A stretch of DNA of 64,000 nt from Triplophysa rosa (GCF_024868665.1 NC_079890.1:33717831-33781830); one strand, 5' to 3'; counted from the stretch's first letter, positions 12,701 through 27,700 are shown. The notes: a model not told the origin generated them from the sequence alone. Numbers and translations: made by a program.

Positions 12701-15700
12701 GCTGAGATTCGCCGGCACGCCTGGCTAATTGTCACGGCACCCACTTTGGGAACCACTGGTCTACAATGGAAGTCAATAGGGGCCCATGTTGTTTGGTTAC
12801 CAACGTTCTTCAAAAGATCTTTTGTGTTCTGCAGAAGAAGGAAAGTCATACAGGTTTACAATGACATTAGGGTGAATAAATTATATTAATGATATCCCTT
12901 TAATAATTCTGTAAATAAAATCACACTTGTTAATCATAATAATTCAATAGAATAATTCAATATGAGTCTGAGCTTTACTTATCAGTGTAAGTAAACTAAA
13001 TTAATAAGATGCATATTCTGAATATTTATTTATTATTTTACTTTTCTGATGCTTTCAAAATAATAATCACTTACTTTGTACACGAGGAAACAAAATTCCG
13101 GCGGTGCACGTACAGTACATGCATATTCTGATGACGGAATTTGCGTCACGTGCACTGTACGCTGTCCCTCGCGTACGCGTAAAAGGGGAACTATAGACCG
13201 TTTCATTTTAACAACATAAACAAACTTTACTGTGCACTTTTGTGATCCCGACTTAATTTCTGGTACACATTCACAAACAATAGAGTGCCTGTAGATGATT
13301 TTTGATAACAATTAAAGGGGTCATATGGCGCGAATGCGTGTTTTTCTGTGTCTTTGGTGTGTTATAAGTTGCCCATGCATGTATTAGACACGTAAAATTG
13401 CAAAAATTAAAGTGTCGGAACAAAATATGCATTCTATCTAAAAGCGAATTCTCACCCAGACCTGCCTGAAACGCCTCGTGTAACCACACCCCCACAAATC
13501 TACGTCAGTTTGTGGTATGATTTGGCTAAGACCGCCCAAATGTATACGCAAGTAAGGTGGGCGTACCTGTCAGTACAATCACGTTGGAACCTGATGTTCC
13601 AAATATGGTAAGAGACGTTACATTTCCGTCACACGCTTGCAGTTTTCGACCAATCACTACGCACTGGTTAACTGGCCAATCATAGCACACCTCGCTTTTC
13701 AGAGCGATGAGCTTTGTAAAAAATCTGCTCGTTTCAGAGAGGCGGGGCAAAGAGGAGATACAAACATGCAGGGTATGTGGAAAATACAGCATTTTTTAAC
13801 CTTAAATCATGTTTACACATTGCATTACATCTAAAACAAACCATAATATTTGTTTTAGCCGTGTCATATGACCCCTTTAAAAGAAACCAAGAAGAACCGC
13901 TAATTTGCTAACTTGTCTCTCCAATATTTTGAATTTAGACCGCAATACCAATCTCAACAGCTAGATGTCAATGTACCGTATGGTTTGTTTAATGCGACAA
14001 ATACAAAGTACATTCAACAAAATGTTTATTTAATAAAATGAACATACAACAAAATTCAACAAATCGTTTATTTAAAGGAGTCATTTGCCGGAAGTACGTG
14101 TTTTTCTGTGTCTTTGGTGTGTTATAAGTTGCCCATGCATGTATTAGACACGTGAAATTGCAAAAATTTAAGTGTCGGAACAAAAGATGTATTTTATCTA
14201 GAAGCGAATGCTCACCCAGACCTGCCTGAAACGCCTCGTGTAACCACACCCCTACAACTTGATGTCAGCTCGTGGAGTGATTTGACTAAAACCGCCCAAA
14301 TCTACACGCAAGTAAGGTGGGCTTACCTGTCAGTACAATTTGCTTTGGAACCTGATGTTCCCAATATGGTAAGAGGCGTTACATTTCCGTCACACAATTG
14401 CAGTATTCCACCAATCACTACGCAGTCGTGGCACACCTCGCTTTTCAGAGCGATGAGCTTTGTAAAATATCCTCGCGTTTCAGAGAGGCGGGGCTAAGAG
14501 AAGATACAAACATGCACGGTATGTGGAAAATACAGCGTTTTTTAACCTTAAATCGTGTATACACATTGTAATACATCTAAAGCAAACAATAATATTCGTT
14601 TTAGCTGCGTAAAATGACCCCTTTAATGCAATTATTATATGTTATTATTTTTCATTAAGTTCCCCTATTAATATTTTTAATGATGCATTAACATCCTGCA
14701 CATGCAAAATGCGTATTATGTATAATACAATTTGTCAGTAAATGCCCAAGGGAGCAGGTGTCTTACACCATTTTCCTAAAGAAGTGAGACCTGAAGTGTT
14801 TTTCTCCTCCAGGAGCACAAACTGCAGCGTAACCAGAGTATCTCCAGCTCAAAGCTCCCTGACCTGAATGAATCCACTGAGCAGGACAGAGGTGTGACAT
14901 TCAATGTCTGATATTCATACATACAGCACAGCTTTATTGAAAGAATCTGTGGTTTGCTGTAAATTACCACAGACAATTGAAATTTGTCCCTCGGGTTGTT
15001 ACAACAACAACAACAACAAACATATCTACAGTAACGTAGTGTCAGTTAAAATCAATGGGGACAGTGAATTTTGATGGATTTAAAAGCATAGCAGCTTGTT
15101 TTATTACATAACTAAAATTCTTCTTGTTTTCTATTTGGGCTGTAAAAATGATTTGCACATGCATGAATTAGCATAAGAACACGGTGATAAAACTTCTTTG
15201 TTAATTAACTGTAATGTTGAGGTCTTTCTATATACTTCTATGTGCACTTACTATACACTTACTTACTTGATCTTAGAGGATGAGACAAAGCCATAGAGAC
15301 TGTCAATCAAGCTTAATTTATAGAGCAATAATAAAGAAGAAGAATGTTCGATCTTGTCACTTAACATACTGGGATATGTTTATATTCTTTGTGTGCGTAG
15401 GCCTATAGGAAAGTGTAACTACATGCTTCCACCACTAGTTGGCTTCATGTGTGTCACAGTAACACTCAATTTGTGATGTTTTTACTAGTTCTCTTAAATA
15501 CGTTGTTTTTATTGGGTTTATTTGTCAGGTCAACCCTCTCCTCTGCCCAGCTCTCCCAGTGAAGATGACTCTAAAGAGAAATCTGATGCAATGCCCAATA
15601 TTTCAGACATCATGCTGCGCAAGCTCAAGCTGCACAGAGGTTTACCTGGCTGGTACGCTCACAAAACCGTCGACCAAATCATAGGCCCATTCATTTCCCA

Positions 15701-18700
15701 TGTTATTTTGTATCTTCCTTAATACTTTTTCCTTTTGTATTGCAGCGCACCCCCTCTCTCAGAGAAAGAAGTGGAGGTGTGTATGCGTTTATCAAATCCA
15801 GTCAATGCCTTGGGCATTTGTAAGTGTTGTTTTTGCACATTGTATATAGTATTCAGTGTAATGAATTGTCATCTAGGGATGCTGGATTCAGTTTTTAGTC
15901 ACATGTGCTCTAGTTCAGCAGTGTTTTCCAGAATGAGTCTGTTTTGATGCGTATGTGAGGCCATGGAACTGTCTGCTCTCCTGAGCCTGGTTTAGGACAT
16001 GGCAATTTGATGAGCTTTAGTGAGTTCCTGTCCCCTGTGAGGAAACGCAAACATTCCTTTGTGGATCCAATCTGCTCCCAGGATGACGCTCATGAGGGTC
16101 AAGGGCTGGACGTATCTTCCTTTCTAATACTCAGACAATACTCGCTGTACCACCACGGCACAGTCTGATCTTGTCTGATAGATCCAGAATGTAGAATGAT
16201 GTGTGTGTTTAAGGACATTTAAAAAAAATGGCCTGGATCTAACCAAAGCAGGACTATATACCGTATATACCAGTTGCATTAACGCTTGTCCGCTCGTCCG
16301 GAAGTGAATGGTTTGTATGGGCAAGTGAGAGAGAATTTTACTTGCCCGACCGGACAAGAAACTTGAAAATAAATAACAGTGCTACGAAAAAACCGGTGTG
16401 TGCTAAGAATAATAAGAAAAGGTGCATTAGACAGAGCTGCGTGTTTGTGTGAATTGCGTTTGTCGTGCTTGTTTGTGCGTGAAATTAATCAATGGCGCAG
16501 CGCATTGAGACCATATAAGTAGATGCGGTCGCGGAATCCTGTCATTTAAATATGTCATCTGGCTGTTCTACGTGAGTGAATGAGGTGCACAGATACTACA
16601 CGAGTGATGGTCGAGGATTTGTCTGCGTCTGCACTGTATGAGAATATAAACACATGAACTTCATCTCCAGAGTTGCTCTGAGAGTTTATATTACGAGCAT
16701 TTAACTGTTTGAGGACAGCTATCGTCAACTCTTCCCGACGACCCGTCAAAATAAAAGTCCTGTTAGCTTGAAAACTCAGAAAAATACTGTAGTATTTGAA
16801 AGGGAGGGGTGGAGTGAACCATTGGTTGCAATAGGCGGCGTCCGCAATCGCATACTGTGACAGTACGTACTGAATTTGATAAGTACCTACCAATCGGCCG
16901 TTAAAACTGCGTTCTATATAGTATGAGTGGGAGTAGTATGAATACATTTCGGACATACTGCGTCCGCCATGTTTTATGGTCATGTGACCCGTATGCTCTT
17001 TGACCTATGACGTATTAACAACATCCTACAGTGAGCGTTGATAAAAACATAATTTAGTCACGAGAAATTCATTTATTGGCACTTACATTAAAAACGGACG
17101 TCCGCCTTGAAGTTTTCCGCTATATTTATTTGATTTACTTTTGAAATTTGACCGTTGCTCAGCTCCCGTGGCATCATGGGATAGATAAGTGTCCATCCGA
17201 TCCACACTCACGAATCTCGGCGAAAGTAGTAGACCAACCGGGGATTTCTAGCCTACTGTTTTTTGCATACTGAGGTTTCGGACATACTATTCACGACTCA
17301 TACTCATTTTCGCATACTATATAGTATGGAAGTAGGCGATTTCGGACGCAGCCATAGACTCTATGCACGCAGGGTGATGACGTACATCCGCTAAAATCTC
17401 AGCCGGCTCAGCCACTTCCGCTCTCATAGGGCTGAGGTCATTTGTCACCAAGTGATAAGCATATGTTTACAAAAAAAAAAAACGTTCAAATTTCAGCGAA
17501 CTGACAGCACTACTGGCATCACCAGTTTGAAGCCATTTCATTGTAAATTGTTAAATCTTGTCATGTGCGAGTTGATATGCTGCCATCTCTATATTAAAAA
17601 GATAATCTTTTATATTAAAATAAATCCCATGTTGCTCTTTTCCTCCTGCAGAATGCCTTTGTGCAGCTATCGTTGGCCTTCCGCAACGACAACTACACTC
17701 TGGAGTCTCGGCTCAAACAGTCGGAAAGGGAACGCAGCCTGACAGAGGAAAACACTGAGAAAGAACTGGAAGAGTTTAAATCTGCCATCAAGGTTAACAC
17801 TCATAATAAACAACATTCACACACAGATTTGTTGAGAATTAAATGAATGTAAACATGTTGGTGTTGCGTTGCAGAACACCGTGTCCATGTGGCAGAATAT
17901 AGAGCAGAGAGAATTATACCAGCAGCTTATAGAAACCATCGCTGTACTTCATCGACTAACTAACCGACTCTCAAGCAGGGCCGAGATGGTCGGAGCCGTG
18001 CGGCAGGTGAGACTGATGTCACACTTCCTGTTAGCTGTCCAGGGTCCCTTTCCATTTTCCTCTCTGTTTCAGTTTTATTGTAGAAACTTGATGAAAGTGC
18101 TTGTGCTGTTTTTATGAGAAAACTGGCCTTTGTGGAAAAGAGAGGGAACGAGAATGTTTATTTTCCAGCAGATAAGGTATGTTTGTGATAGATTTAGCTT
18201 AGTGTTGTGCTTGCCCTTAGGTTAACGCGCAAGCCAAAGTAAACCAAATAAATGGAGACACACTCTGCGGTATTCTGCCAGTGGCGACAATATAAACATT
18301 TTGGCAGGGGTTTTCAGTTTAGTATGAGCGTTGTTCTTGTATAGGATCATTATACAGACACTCTTTTGTATCTATCTAAGGCCTTAAAGGGGAACTCCGA
18401 CCAAAAATGAAAATTCTGCCATTAAGTACTCACCCTCAAGTAGTTTAACATCTGTAGGACCTTTATTTTTCCCAAAAACGCAAATTAAGGTAGTTTTGGA
18501 AGCTTTCTGACTCCTCCTTAGATTGCAACGCAACCAATCTTCAAAGCGTTGAAAGTGCGTAAAGTCATCGTAAAATTGTCCACGCGACTCCAGTGGTTCA
18601 GTATAAATTAATATAATGCGACAAGGATACTTTCTTGTGCGCAAACAAACAAAACTAACGACTATATTGAAAAACTTCCTGATTTGAGTGTTAGTAATGA

Positions 18701-21700
18701 ATGGCAGAATTTTTGGTTGGAGTTCCCCTTTAAAGGAGGTTATCCAAAATAAAAAAAATCTGCAGAACACATAGGAAGAATTTTTTGAGGAATATTGCTA
18801 ATCAAACAACATTGACTTCGATTGTATGGACACAAAACCACGGACACAATTGTGTTTCACAGCAGAAAGAGTCATATACAGATTTTGAATGACATGAGAG
18901 TAAATAAATGATGACTGAATTCACATTTTTGGGTGAACTGTTCCTTTAAATTACCAATTTTCCTAACATGCTCAATAAGCATAATCTTTAAGGGAAGATG
19001 AAGTTTACTTGAATCACATTTGCAGGAATTAACTTTGTATAGTAGGTGCAAGTACCTATTCTGACAATCCGGTTTGTCTAAAACAGTTTTTGTGGCATTT
19101 TATGAAATATAGAAATGTATCATATACTTTGTGCAATCAAACATCAGTAAAATAAGACCACTAACCAAATAATTTGATGTTCCAGCATTGTATAATTAAA
19201 ATAGTTTTGGTTTAATTAGAATTCTGTTTTTAGGGTTATAAGTCTTTATTTGGAGGGCCACAAAGGGTTGCACCATACACAAAGGAGGCCTTAAAACAAA
19301 AAAGTTTGAGAACCACAAGTCTAAAATGACTGCTGGGTTTTGAATGTGTTTTGTTGTGATACACTACACTAAAAGTATGTGCTGTTTTTGTAATGGAAAA
19401 GTATATACATCTTAGTGTGTAGCAAAACAACATGCACGCACTGGGACATACTAACAGGAAGCGGAAGTGGCCATTTTGCCTAGACAACATCAATAACTGT
19501 CACACACATCAAAATACAGCTCTTCTTTCCCTTAAGGTATTTATTCATTCATTATTTCGTATGTAATGTTTACTGTATACTTACATTTGTTCATTTAGTG
19601 ACACAGCAGTTATATAATTTATAAATGCAGTGGAGCGTCACTAAACTCCACCTACTCGCGGTGAGTTCTGGGTAATATTAGCCGTTAGAATGTGCATCGT
19701 TCTGCACTTCGAATTTCTACCGGAAGTAGTAGACCATCCGGAAATCTTTGGAATACTCTTTTCAACATACTACGATTTGGGACATACTAATTCTACTTTT
19801 GAATACTACGGATAGTGTGCGGATTGAGATGCAGCATTACTCACTTATTCATATTTTTTCTACATTTAAAAAAAATAGTAAGCTCATCAAAACTGTGGAA
19901 TGCCGCAAAGGTAACTATGAGGATTGTTTCAACTAAAAAATCTAAATAAAACATCTTCAGTGTAGTCACCTTTTGCCTAGAATTTGTAGAAATGTTCTCT
20001 TGGCATTTTATCATTCCAGTTCCTGGGGTTTCACCCTAAGATTTTTTTAAACTATTTTAAAGGAGTTCCCATCAATTCTGAGCTCTTATTGGCTGCTCTT
20101 TTTTAATTAGGCCTACTTAGTCAAAGTCATCCATTTTAAAGACATTTTTTATAAAAAAAATTAGACTAGTTTATAATGAAAAAAGTTTATATTTGCACAA
20201 TTATATTTTTGTCTATAAAACTAATTTCATACATTTCAGCATACACCTTGCGATTATTTTTTTTAAAGATAATAAGAAACATTTTATTCAAGTGTTTGAA
20301 AACTTTTTACCGATAGTGTATGTCTAGCTTAATCTGTGTTTTCTGGGTTGCTTCTAGTTTTGGTTTGTGTGAATTTAATTCTGTGTTAAGCTATGCTACA
20401 TAACATGTAACCATTGTCTGTGACAGGAGAAGAGAATGAATAAGGCCACTGAGGTGATGATGCAGTATGTGGAGAACCTGAAGAGGACATATGAGAAGGA
20501 CCACGCTGAACTGATGGAGTTCAAGAAGCTGGCCAACCAAAACTCCAACCGGTGCTACGGGAGCTCAATGGACACTGCAGGTAAATGCATTATGACATCA
20601 CCAATGAGTTCTGTTTCTACAACACCTGCATGACTGCCTCTTTACCCTATATCTTTTTTATGCAGATGATGGCGTTCAACGTACATCGAGGTCCATGTCA
20701 CTGCAAATGGGGAAGGTAGATAACAGTAAATGCTTTGGTGATCTTAAAGTTTTGACTTAATTTAATCTTATAACAAATATAATCAATATCTTTGTCTTTA
20801 AAGAGCCATTTCAAGAACACTATACAGAAAACAAAATGGATCTTGATAAGAATAGGTTTTTTGATGAACTTACAGTAAATTGCTGCTCCTGCAAAAAAGA
20901 GTGCACCACTAACTTTCGTGTTGAAAGAATGTATATCAATTAGAGATGGAAGGGTTCATGAAAACAATCCGTACCGTTTATGACGTACCGAAACGCGCGT
21001 GTATTGTTCGGTCCGGGTATGCACAGCGTGACCAGTAGTTTTGTTAACCACCACGCAAATGCGTAGGGCCCTGCAAGCTTGGGGGCCCCCTAGTGGCTAC
21101 AAGTGGTAAAAATCATTTGATGCTTGATTTAGACACTCAGATATACGCAGTGAAGCGCACGAATCAAAACGGTGCTCAAAAACAAAAGAAAGCAAAAGAA
21201 AAGAAATCTAATACTAATTTTACAAATATTGCAAAACAATGCTATGAAAAGAAGAATCTTGCACCTTTTACTTTCTTATATTTTAGCTAAAAGCATTTTG
21301 TATTATTCTGAATAAAACAAAGGACACTTTTTCATCCCAAAACCAAGAAGTTTATTCTTATAACAAACTGTAGAGAATTTTGTGCTGTTATTTGGTTCAA
21401 CGTAAAATAAATCCAGTTTATATGTGTATGTATATATGTCTCATTAATTGCATGTACTAAATACTGCTGTGCAATTCAAACAAAAATGTTCAACCAAAAT
21501 GGTAAACACGCCCCTGAGCGTGACATGCTTTTTTCCATTTGGCACAGACAGAGTTGCCAGGTCCGCTTATAAAATGCGACTTTGGGATTCTTTTTCTGTC
21601 AAGTCGCGTTAAAAATCACAAGTTGTGAGTTGCAGGGCTTATTAAAAAAATATAGTCGCTTGTTGGGAGAATCTGACAAGCAACATTGTTTCTTTTCATC

Positions 21701-24700
21701 CATGGTCGCTGTTTTCTTCAATGCACTGACTAACACTCTCTGCTCACAGTTAGGCATTTTGGACTTCATGCGGCGCTGCGCAGACCGCTCTGCCCGATAC
21801 ATCAAAGCTCCAGGAGCAACCCGGAGCCGTCTACTCATGAATGACTGTTGTGCCAAATTTGGACTCCCCATCAGATTACGACTCCCCTCATTGAAACTGC
21901 TGGGGGATTTGCTAATCCTAACCTCACCTCTAATCCTAACACCTAATGTTAGTGGGGAATGGGGAGTCATAATTTGGCAGGAGTCATTTTTCGGCAACAC
22001 ACCGGCACTGTCATGTGGTCTGTCCGGCGCAGCAGGAGGCCACAAGCGCAAGCACGTGTATTGCGCATATTGTCCTCAAACATCCCGCCTCCTTTTCCCC
22101 TACCACTTAAACTAAATGTATTACGTCTGCCACGATTAGAATTAAATGTCGAAATGAACGAAAAGTGTTGCTTACAGTCTAACGTTCAGACTCTACTTCC
22201 CGCAACATTTAAACAACCACAGATAAGGGCAGTAACTGTGGGGGGACAATAAAACCTGTTCTTTTAATTTGACAAATAAGTGTTTTTGTTCTAAGATAGA
22301 ATTTAAAGCCAAACCTTTTTTTTTTTTTACAAATAAATGACAAGCCTGTTGAAATTAACAACATCTCCTCCCTTGCTGTATCAGAATCTCACCTATAGGT
22401 TTAATTTATGATTATCAGTGTCACAGTGAGTCTATGCCTAAAATCAAGCTGCCTCATTCTTTCAGTTTTTTTACATGACATGACCTTAAGAATAACACAT
22501 TTTTGTAAATACTGTAAATGGTTGATTATAAGGCTATATATTTTGTGCTGATGTATGGTATTTCTGGAGTGTTAAAAGAGAAAAAAATTAACTATGTATA
22601 CCGAATCAAACCGAAAACCGTGATCACAGAACCATAATACGAACCGAACCGTGGATTTTGTGAACTGTTCCATCCCTAATATCAATCAATGTTTTTATCA
22701 GTATGTGTGCTCCCTGGGAATCAAACCCACGACCCTGACATTCTTAGAGTTACAGGAACACAATAGATTTTGTAGTATTTGTGTGAGAAAGAATGTGTTG
22801 TCTCTCTTAAGGCTTTGCCCAGACGAAGAGTTAGCGTGGCTGTAGTTCCTAAATTTAATCTACTGAACATCCCGGGACAGACCCCGGCCACCACCGCTGC
22901 CCCCAGTGCACTTCCTGTGGTGGTGAGTTCAATCTCAACCATACCGCCTGCACAGCTCTTTTCATGCCGTCTGTCAGAAGCCTTTTGTAACTAACGATGC
23001 TTTATCTTGAAGTTTCCTAGATGCTAGTTTGTCAAGGTGACGTTTCAAGGCCAAAACAATGAATCAAAATAAAACCTTTAGACTTCAGTAGGTCAGTTTT
23101 ATTATAAAGCTTTTTTTTAAAATTGTTCTACATTTTCAGTGTGAGGCGAACACTAATAAAAACGGAAGTTCCTCGGATCCCACGCAACAAGATGTGCTCG
23201 AGAAGCCGTAAGTCTATGTTTAACTACTTTGAACATCTACATTGTGTTTCTTTACTGTTTATGACAGTGTACATTCACAAAGTTCTGCTTTGAAAATGCG
23301 TTCCTGTCATTCTTTGACAGCCTTAAGCTATCAAAGTTTCCCTAAAACATGCTTATTGTTGAAATAGCGCTCACTTATCTATAGATATTTCTGTCAGGTT
23401 CACTACCATCAAAAATGATGATGATGAATGACAATTAGCATACATTTGAAATTGGCGGTATGGTTCTGTTCTGGGCAGCCAGCATGAATAAGAGCAGGGA
23501 GCGCAGCGATAACCCCTATAGGGCAGACAGAACAGAAGCAGATGTCATTAGTTCTATATGCTTGATTTTTGTCTTGTGACAGGGGAACATGCTTGTTTAC
23601 TTAGTAAGTAGGAAACCCATCTAAAGAGTATTAATATACAATAGGACATACATAACTTTATTTTTCTGTGTGCTAAAAATAGCCCACAAAAATCCCATTG
23701 TCAGAAAGTTCACGACGAGAATGAACCCAAGTGCAGGCAGCTTTGGTGGTGGGAACAAAATTACTTTAATAACAAACACAAAACAAAAAACCCACGAGGG
23801 GGTAAACAACTAAGAACAAGGGATAACAATAATGGACACGATAAACTGACAGGGCTAAACTAAAATAATACTTGACATGAACTGGAACTGCACAGCTAGA
23901 CTAAACTTGATGGAGTAAATCCAAAGCAAAACGAATCAGCACAAGACAGCAAACACAAGGGCATTAAATAGGGAGACTAACAAAGGATAATTAACAAGGC
24001 ACAGGTGTCGGGAATGAAACACTGATGGAAAGCTAAACGAGGAGACGAGAGGGGCGGGGCCAAAGACGAAACAAAAACGTGTCTCTCTCCACACAAAACA
24101 TGAGGCTCTGTCATGATCCTGCCACTAGACCAAGAAAGACATGACATGAAGAGGCAGAATCATGACAGAAGCCCCCCCTTAAGGAGCGACAATCTGGCGC
24201 TCCTCAAGGTGACAAACAAGATGAGACAGACTGTGACAGTGACGCGAACCAACAAAACATTACCAACAACAACAAGGGCAAGCAAGCATACATAATAATC
24301 GGGTTGGGGTGAGACAATAAAAATAATAAACATGGGAGGGGGGGTGGTGGAACAAACAAGTCCATAGGGGGGGCGCTCAGGAGCACGGAGTCGGGGGGGG
24401 GATTTGACAGGGGAAGTCCTGGGGGGAACAGGTTGGGGTGGCAAGGGTCCAGGGATGAGCAGGGAATCTGCTGGCTGGGAGACCGGCTGCATAGCTGGCT
24501 GGGCTGCCGGCTGAACCGCCGGCTGGAGTGCCGGCTGCATCGCCGGCTGGATTGCCGGCTGAATCACCGGCTGGATTGCCGGCTGCTGAACCGGACTGGA
24601 TTGCTGGCTGCTGAACCGGACTGGACGCCGGCTGCTGAACCGGACTGGATGCCGGCTGGATTGCCGGCTGCTGAACCGGACTGGACGCCGGCTGGAATGG

Positions 24701-27700
24701 GCTCCGGCTGGAATGCCGACTGGACTGGACTCTGGCTGCTGGACCGGACTAGACTCCGGCTGGAATGCCGGCTGGACCGGACTGGACTCCGGCTGGAATG
24801 CCAGCTGGATCGGACTGGACTCCAGCTGGAGCTGGATGGCCGGCTGGGTTACCGGCTGGGACGCCGGCTGAATCACTGGCTTCTTCCTTCCCATTTTATT
24901 GAACCTTGTTACAGTGGTGCCAAAACCCAGGAAGGAAGAAGGCGGGAACCGGCGAACAATCAAAAGACTTTAATCAAAATAAATAAACAATAATCCAGCA
25001 GTAAAAAGGCCGGCAGTCGCCTCACGGTCGACAGCTGGCCACACAAACATAAGCACAAAAGTAACAAGCGGGCAGCCCCTCGCGGACGACTGCCGGCAAC
25101 ACGAACATAAACAAACTTAAACAAAACTTAACTAATGTCCGGGCCCGGTCCTCTCTCGCCGTATTCTCCTACCATTCATCCTTTTATGCTTCCGCTCTCC
25201 TCAGTGAGAGATACGAGGCCGGAATGACGCCCAGCTGACACTCATTATCAATCGCGTCCCGGCCTCGCTTCTTCCTCCCACGGCTCTCGTCACGCCTCCC
25301 TCGTCACATACCCCCATCGCCCCTCATAGGCCGGGGGGCACCCACGAGACTGTGCTTACTCCCCCTGGGGGCCAGTCTCAACGGCCCCAGCGCCTGGGGG
25401 TATGGACAGACGAGACGAGAGAACGGAGACGGAAGCACCAGGAACGACAGGGGCGAGAGGGGAGAGAGGAAACAGAAAAAAAAATTGGTCCGGTTCCCCG
25501 ACACGCTGACGCTCGGTCCTCAGCCAGCCGAGAGGCTCTTCCTCGCAGGGCCATGCGGTGGTACTGGACGCTCGGTGGACGGCTCGCGCCTCCTCCGCCC
25601 CCTGGCGGCCAGCGATGGCTCTTCCGGCTGAGGGTAGCCAGTAGCGAGTCCCCCGCTTCCTGCTCCTCCCCTTTCCGGCGGACGGCAGCAGGCTCCGGCC
25701 CATGGAAAGCGGGGCTGACTCCTCCGCTCCCTCCCGGACCATCCCACCTCGACCCAGGGGCGCGGCAGCGAGGCCCTAGTGTCCTGGCGGCCGGCGGTGG
25801 CTCCTCCAACTGCGGGCAGACGGTAGCAGGTCACCCGATTCCTGCTCCTCCCCTTTCTGGCGGAAAGCAGCAGGCTCCGGCCCACGGCAAGCGGGGCTAA
25901 CCTCTCCGCTCCCTTTCGGATGGCAGCCACCCCACCTCGACCCAGGCACACGGCAGCGAGCTCTTCGTCCCATCCGGGCACACGCTCCAGCACCACCGCC
26001 TCGGGCAGCCGTCGGCGGACATCCCTCGTCTGCGCTGCCCGACTCCGCAGCACCGCGAGACCCCTCGGGGCGAGGGCTCTTCGACAGCATGCCCCTCCTT
26101 CCTCCCGGGTTTCGGCACCAATGTAGCAAAGCTCAATAAAACGGAAGGAAGGAGGCGGGAACCGGCGAACATTTAAACACTTTAATCAAAATAAATAAAC
26201 AATAATCCAGCAGTAAAAACAGGCCGGCAGCCCCTCACGGCCGACTGCCGGCCACACGAACATAAACACATAAACAAAACTTAACTAATGTCCGGGCCCG
26301 GTCCTCTCTTGTCGGCAGTCCTGCCGCTCGTCCTCTTATGCTCCCGAGCTCCCCCATGAGGCATGCGGGACCGGTGCGCGTACAGCTGATACTCATTATC
26401 ACTCACGCCACCGGCCCCGCCTTCCTGCCCCACGGCTCTCGTCCCGCCTTCCTCGCTACATTAGTCATTTAGCAGACGCTTTTATCCAAAGCGACTTACA
26501 AATGAGGGAAACAATGGAAGCAATTGGAACAACATAAGGACAACAAAAAGCATAAGTGCAATAAAAGAAAATTGGTCTGATATAGCCTATCACAGTGTAC
26601 AGAGCTAAGGTTTTTTTTTTTTGAAAGAGTAGAAAAGAGATAGAAGTCAGAACTAATCGGTCAGGTGTTGACGGAAGAGATGTGTTTTCAGACGATTCTT
26701 AAAGATGGCTACAGAATCTGCTGATCTTGTAGCAGCGGGCAGATCATTCCATAAATGTGGAACCGATCCCGAGAAGGTATGTGAGAGAGATTTTTTACCT
26801 TTTTGGGATGGCACCACAAGACGTTGTTCGTTTGCAGAGCGTAGGGATCTGGCGGGTATATAAGTCTGCATTAGCGTGGGCTTTTGTTTTGAATTAATAA
26901 AGTTACGTTTTTTCGTGTACCGCTGCCTGCATTTGAGTTCTCTCTCTCGGACGCTTTCCCAGTCGCGACACCCATCTGCAGTCTATTTTATGTCCTTTTT
27001 TGTGACTATCTAAACATTTTGACAGGAATGTTTGAGAAAAACCAGGCGTTAGCTTGCTGTATTAAAAATGAACAATAAACACTTAAATCAAACTCTCACA
27101 TCCAGATACTAGGTGTTAACTCAGGAACAGACAGACAATAACAAGTTTCCTAACATGTACGCTGTTCTAAGCCTAGTCGAAGACCTCCCAATGTGCTGAA
27201 CATGTTGTGACTGAAAAGGTGTGAAATAAAATGTTTAAAAAACAAAGCCAAACCGGTAGTAGATGCTTTTTAAGAGGCTTTAAAATCTCCATCAGGGCCG
27301 AGTCCCATTGTTATTAACAGAGGAGGCACACGCTGATCTGCGTAATGGCAATGTTTTTGTTTTATCTTTCCTATGTGAAACAAAAGCAATGGAAACCGTT
27401 TGACGGAACAGGAAAGTGAAACCATGCCAAGAAAAGTTCTTTGCAATCCAGAGAAGATTAATGAAGAGATCCGAGCCAAGATTGAAGAAGAGGCTTATAA
27501 CAAAGGGTAACATCTTCCCACTGGTCCACACAAATCTTTTACCACATACACAAAACAACAAACAGATGCACACTGTAAATACAGTATACAGTACATAGAG
27601 AAATGAGACGAAAGAGATGTGGACATGGAGATTTATTAATATTCCAATGAATATTTATTTGCGTTGTTAGTCGAGAATGACCTTTATGCAGTTAACATAA

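Noticed and set aside
21582..22252. ORFs of 97-177 codons at 21582-22252
   Set aside because: They lie entirely within the hAT element 20941-22678 and show no transposase motif or host-gene similarity I can recognise.
25352..26172. Several GC-rich ORFs of 70-180 codons on both strands
   Set aside because: They overlap inside one non-autonomous LTR element; composition (Arg/Pro/Ser) and overlap show no separate genes.
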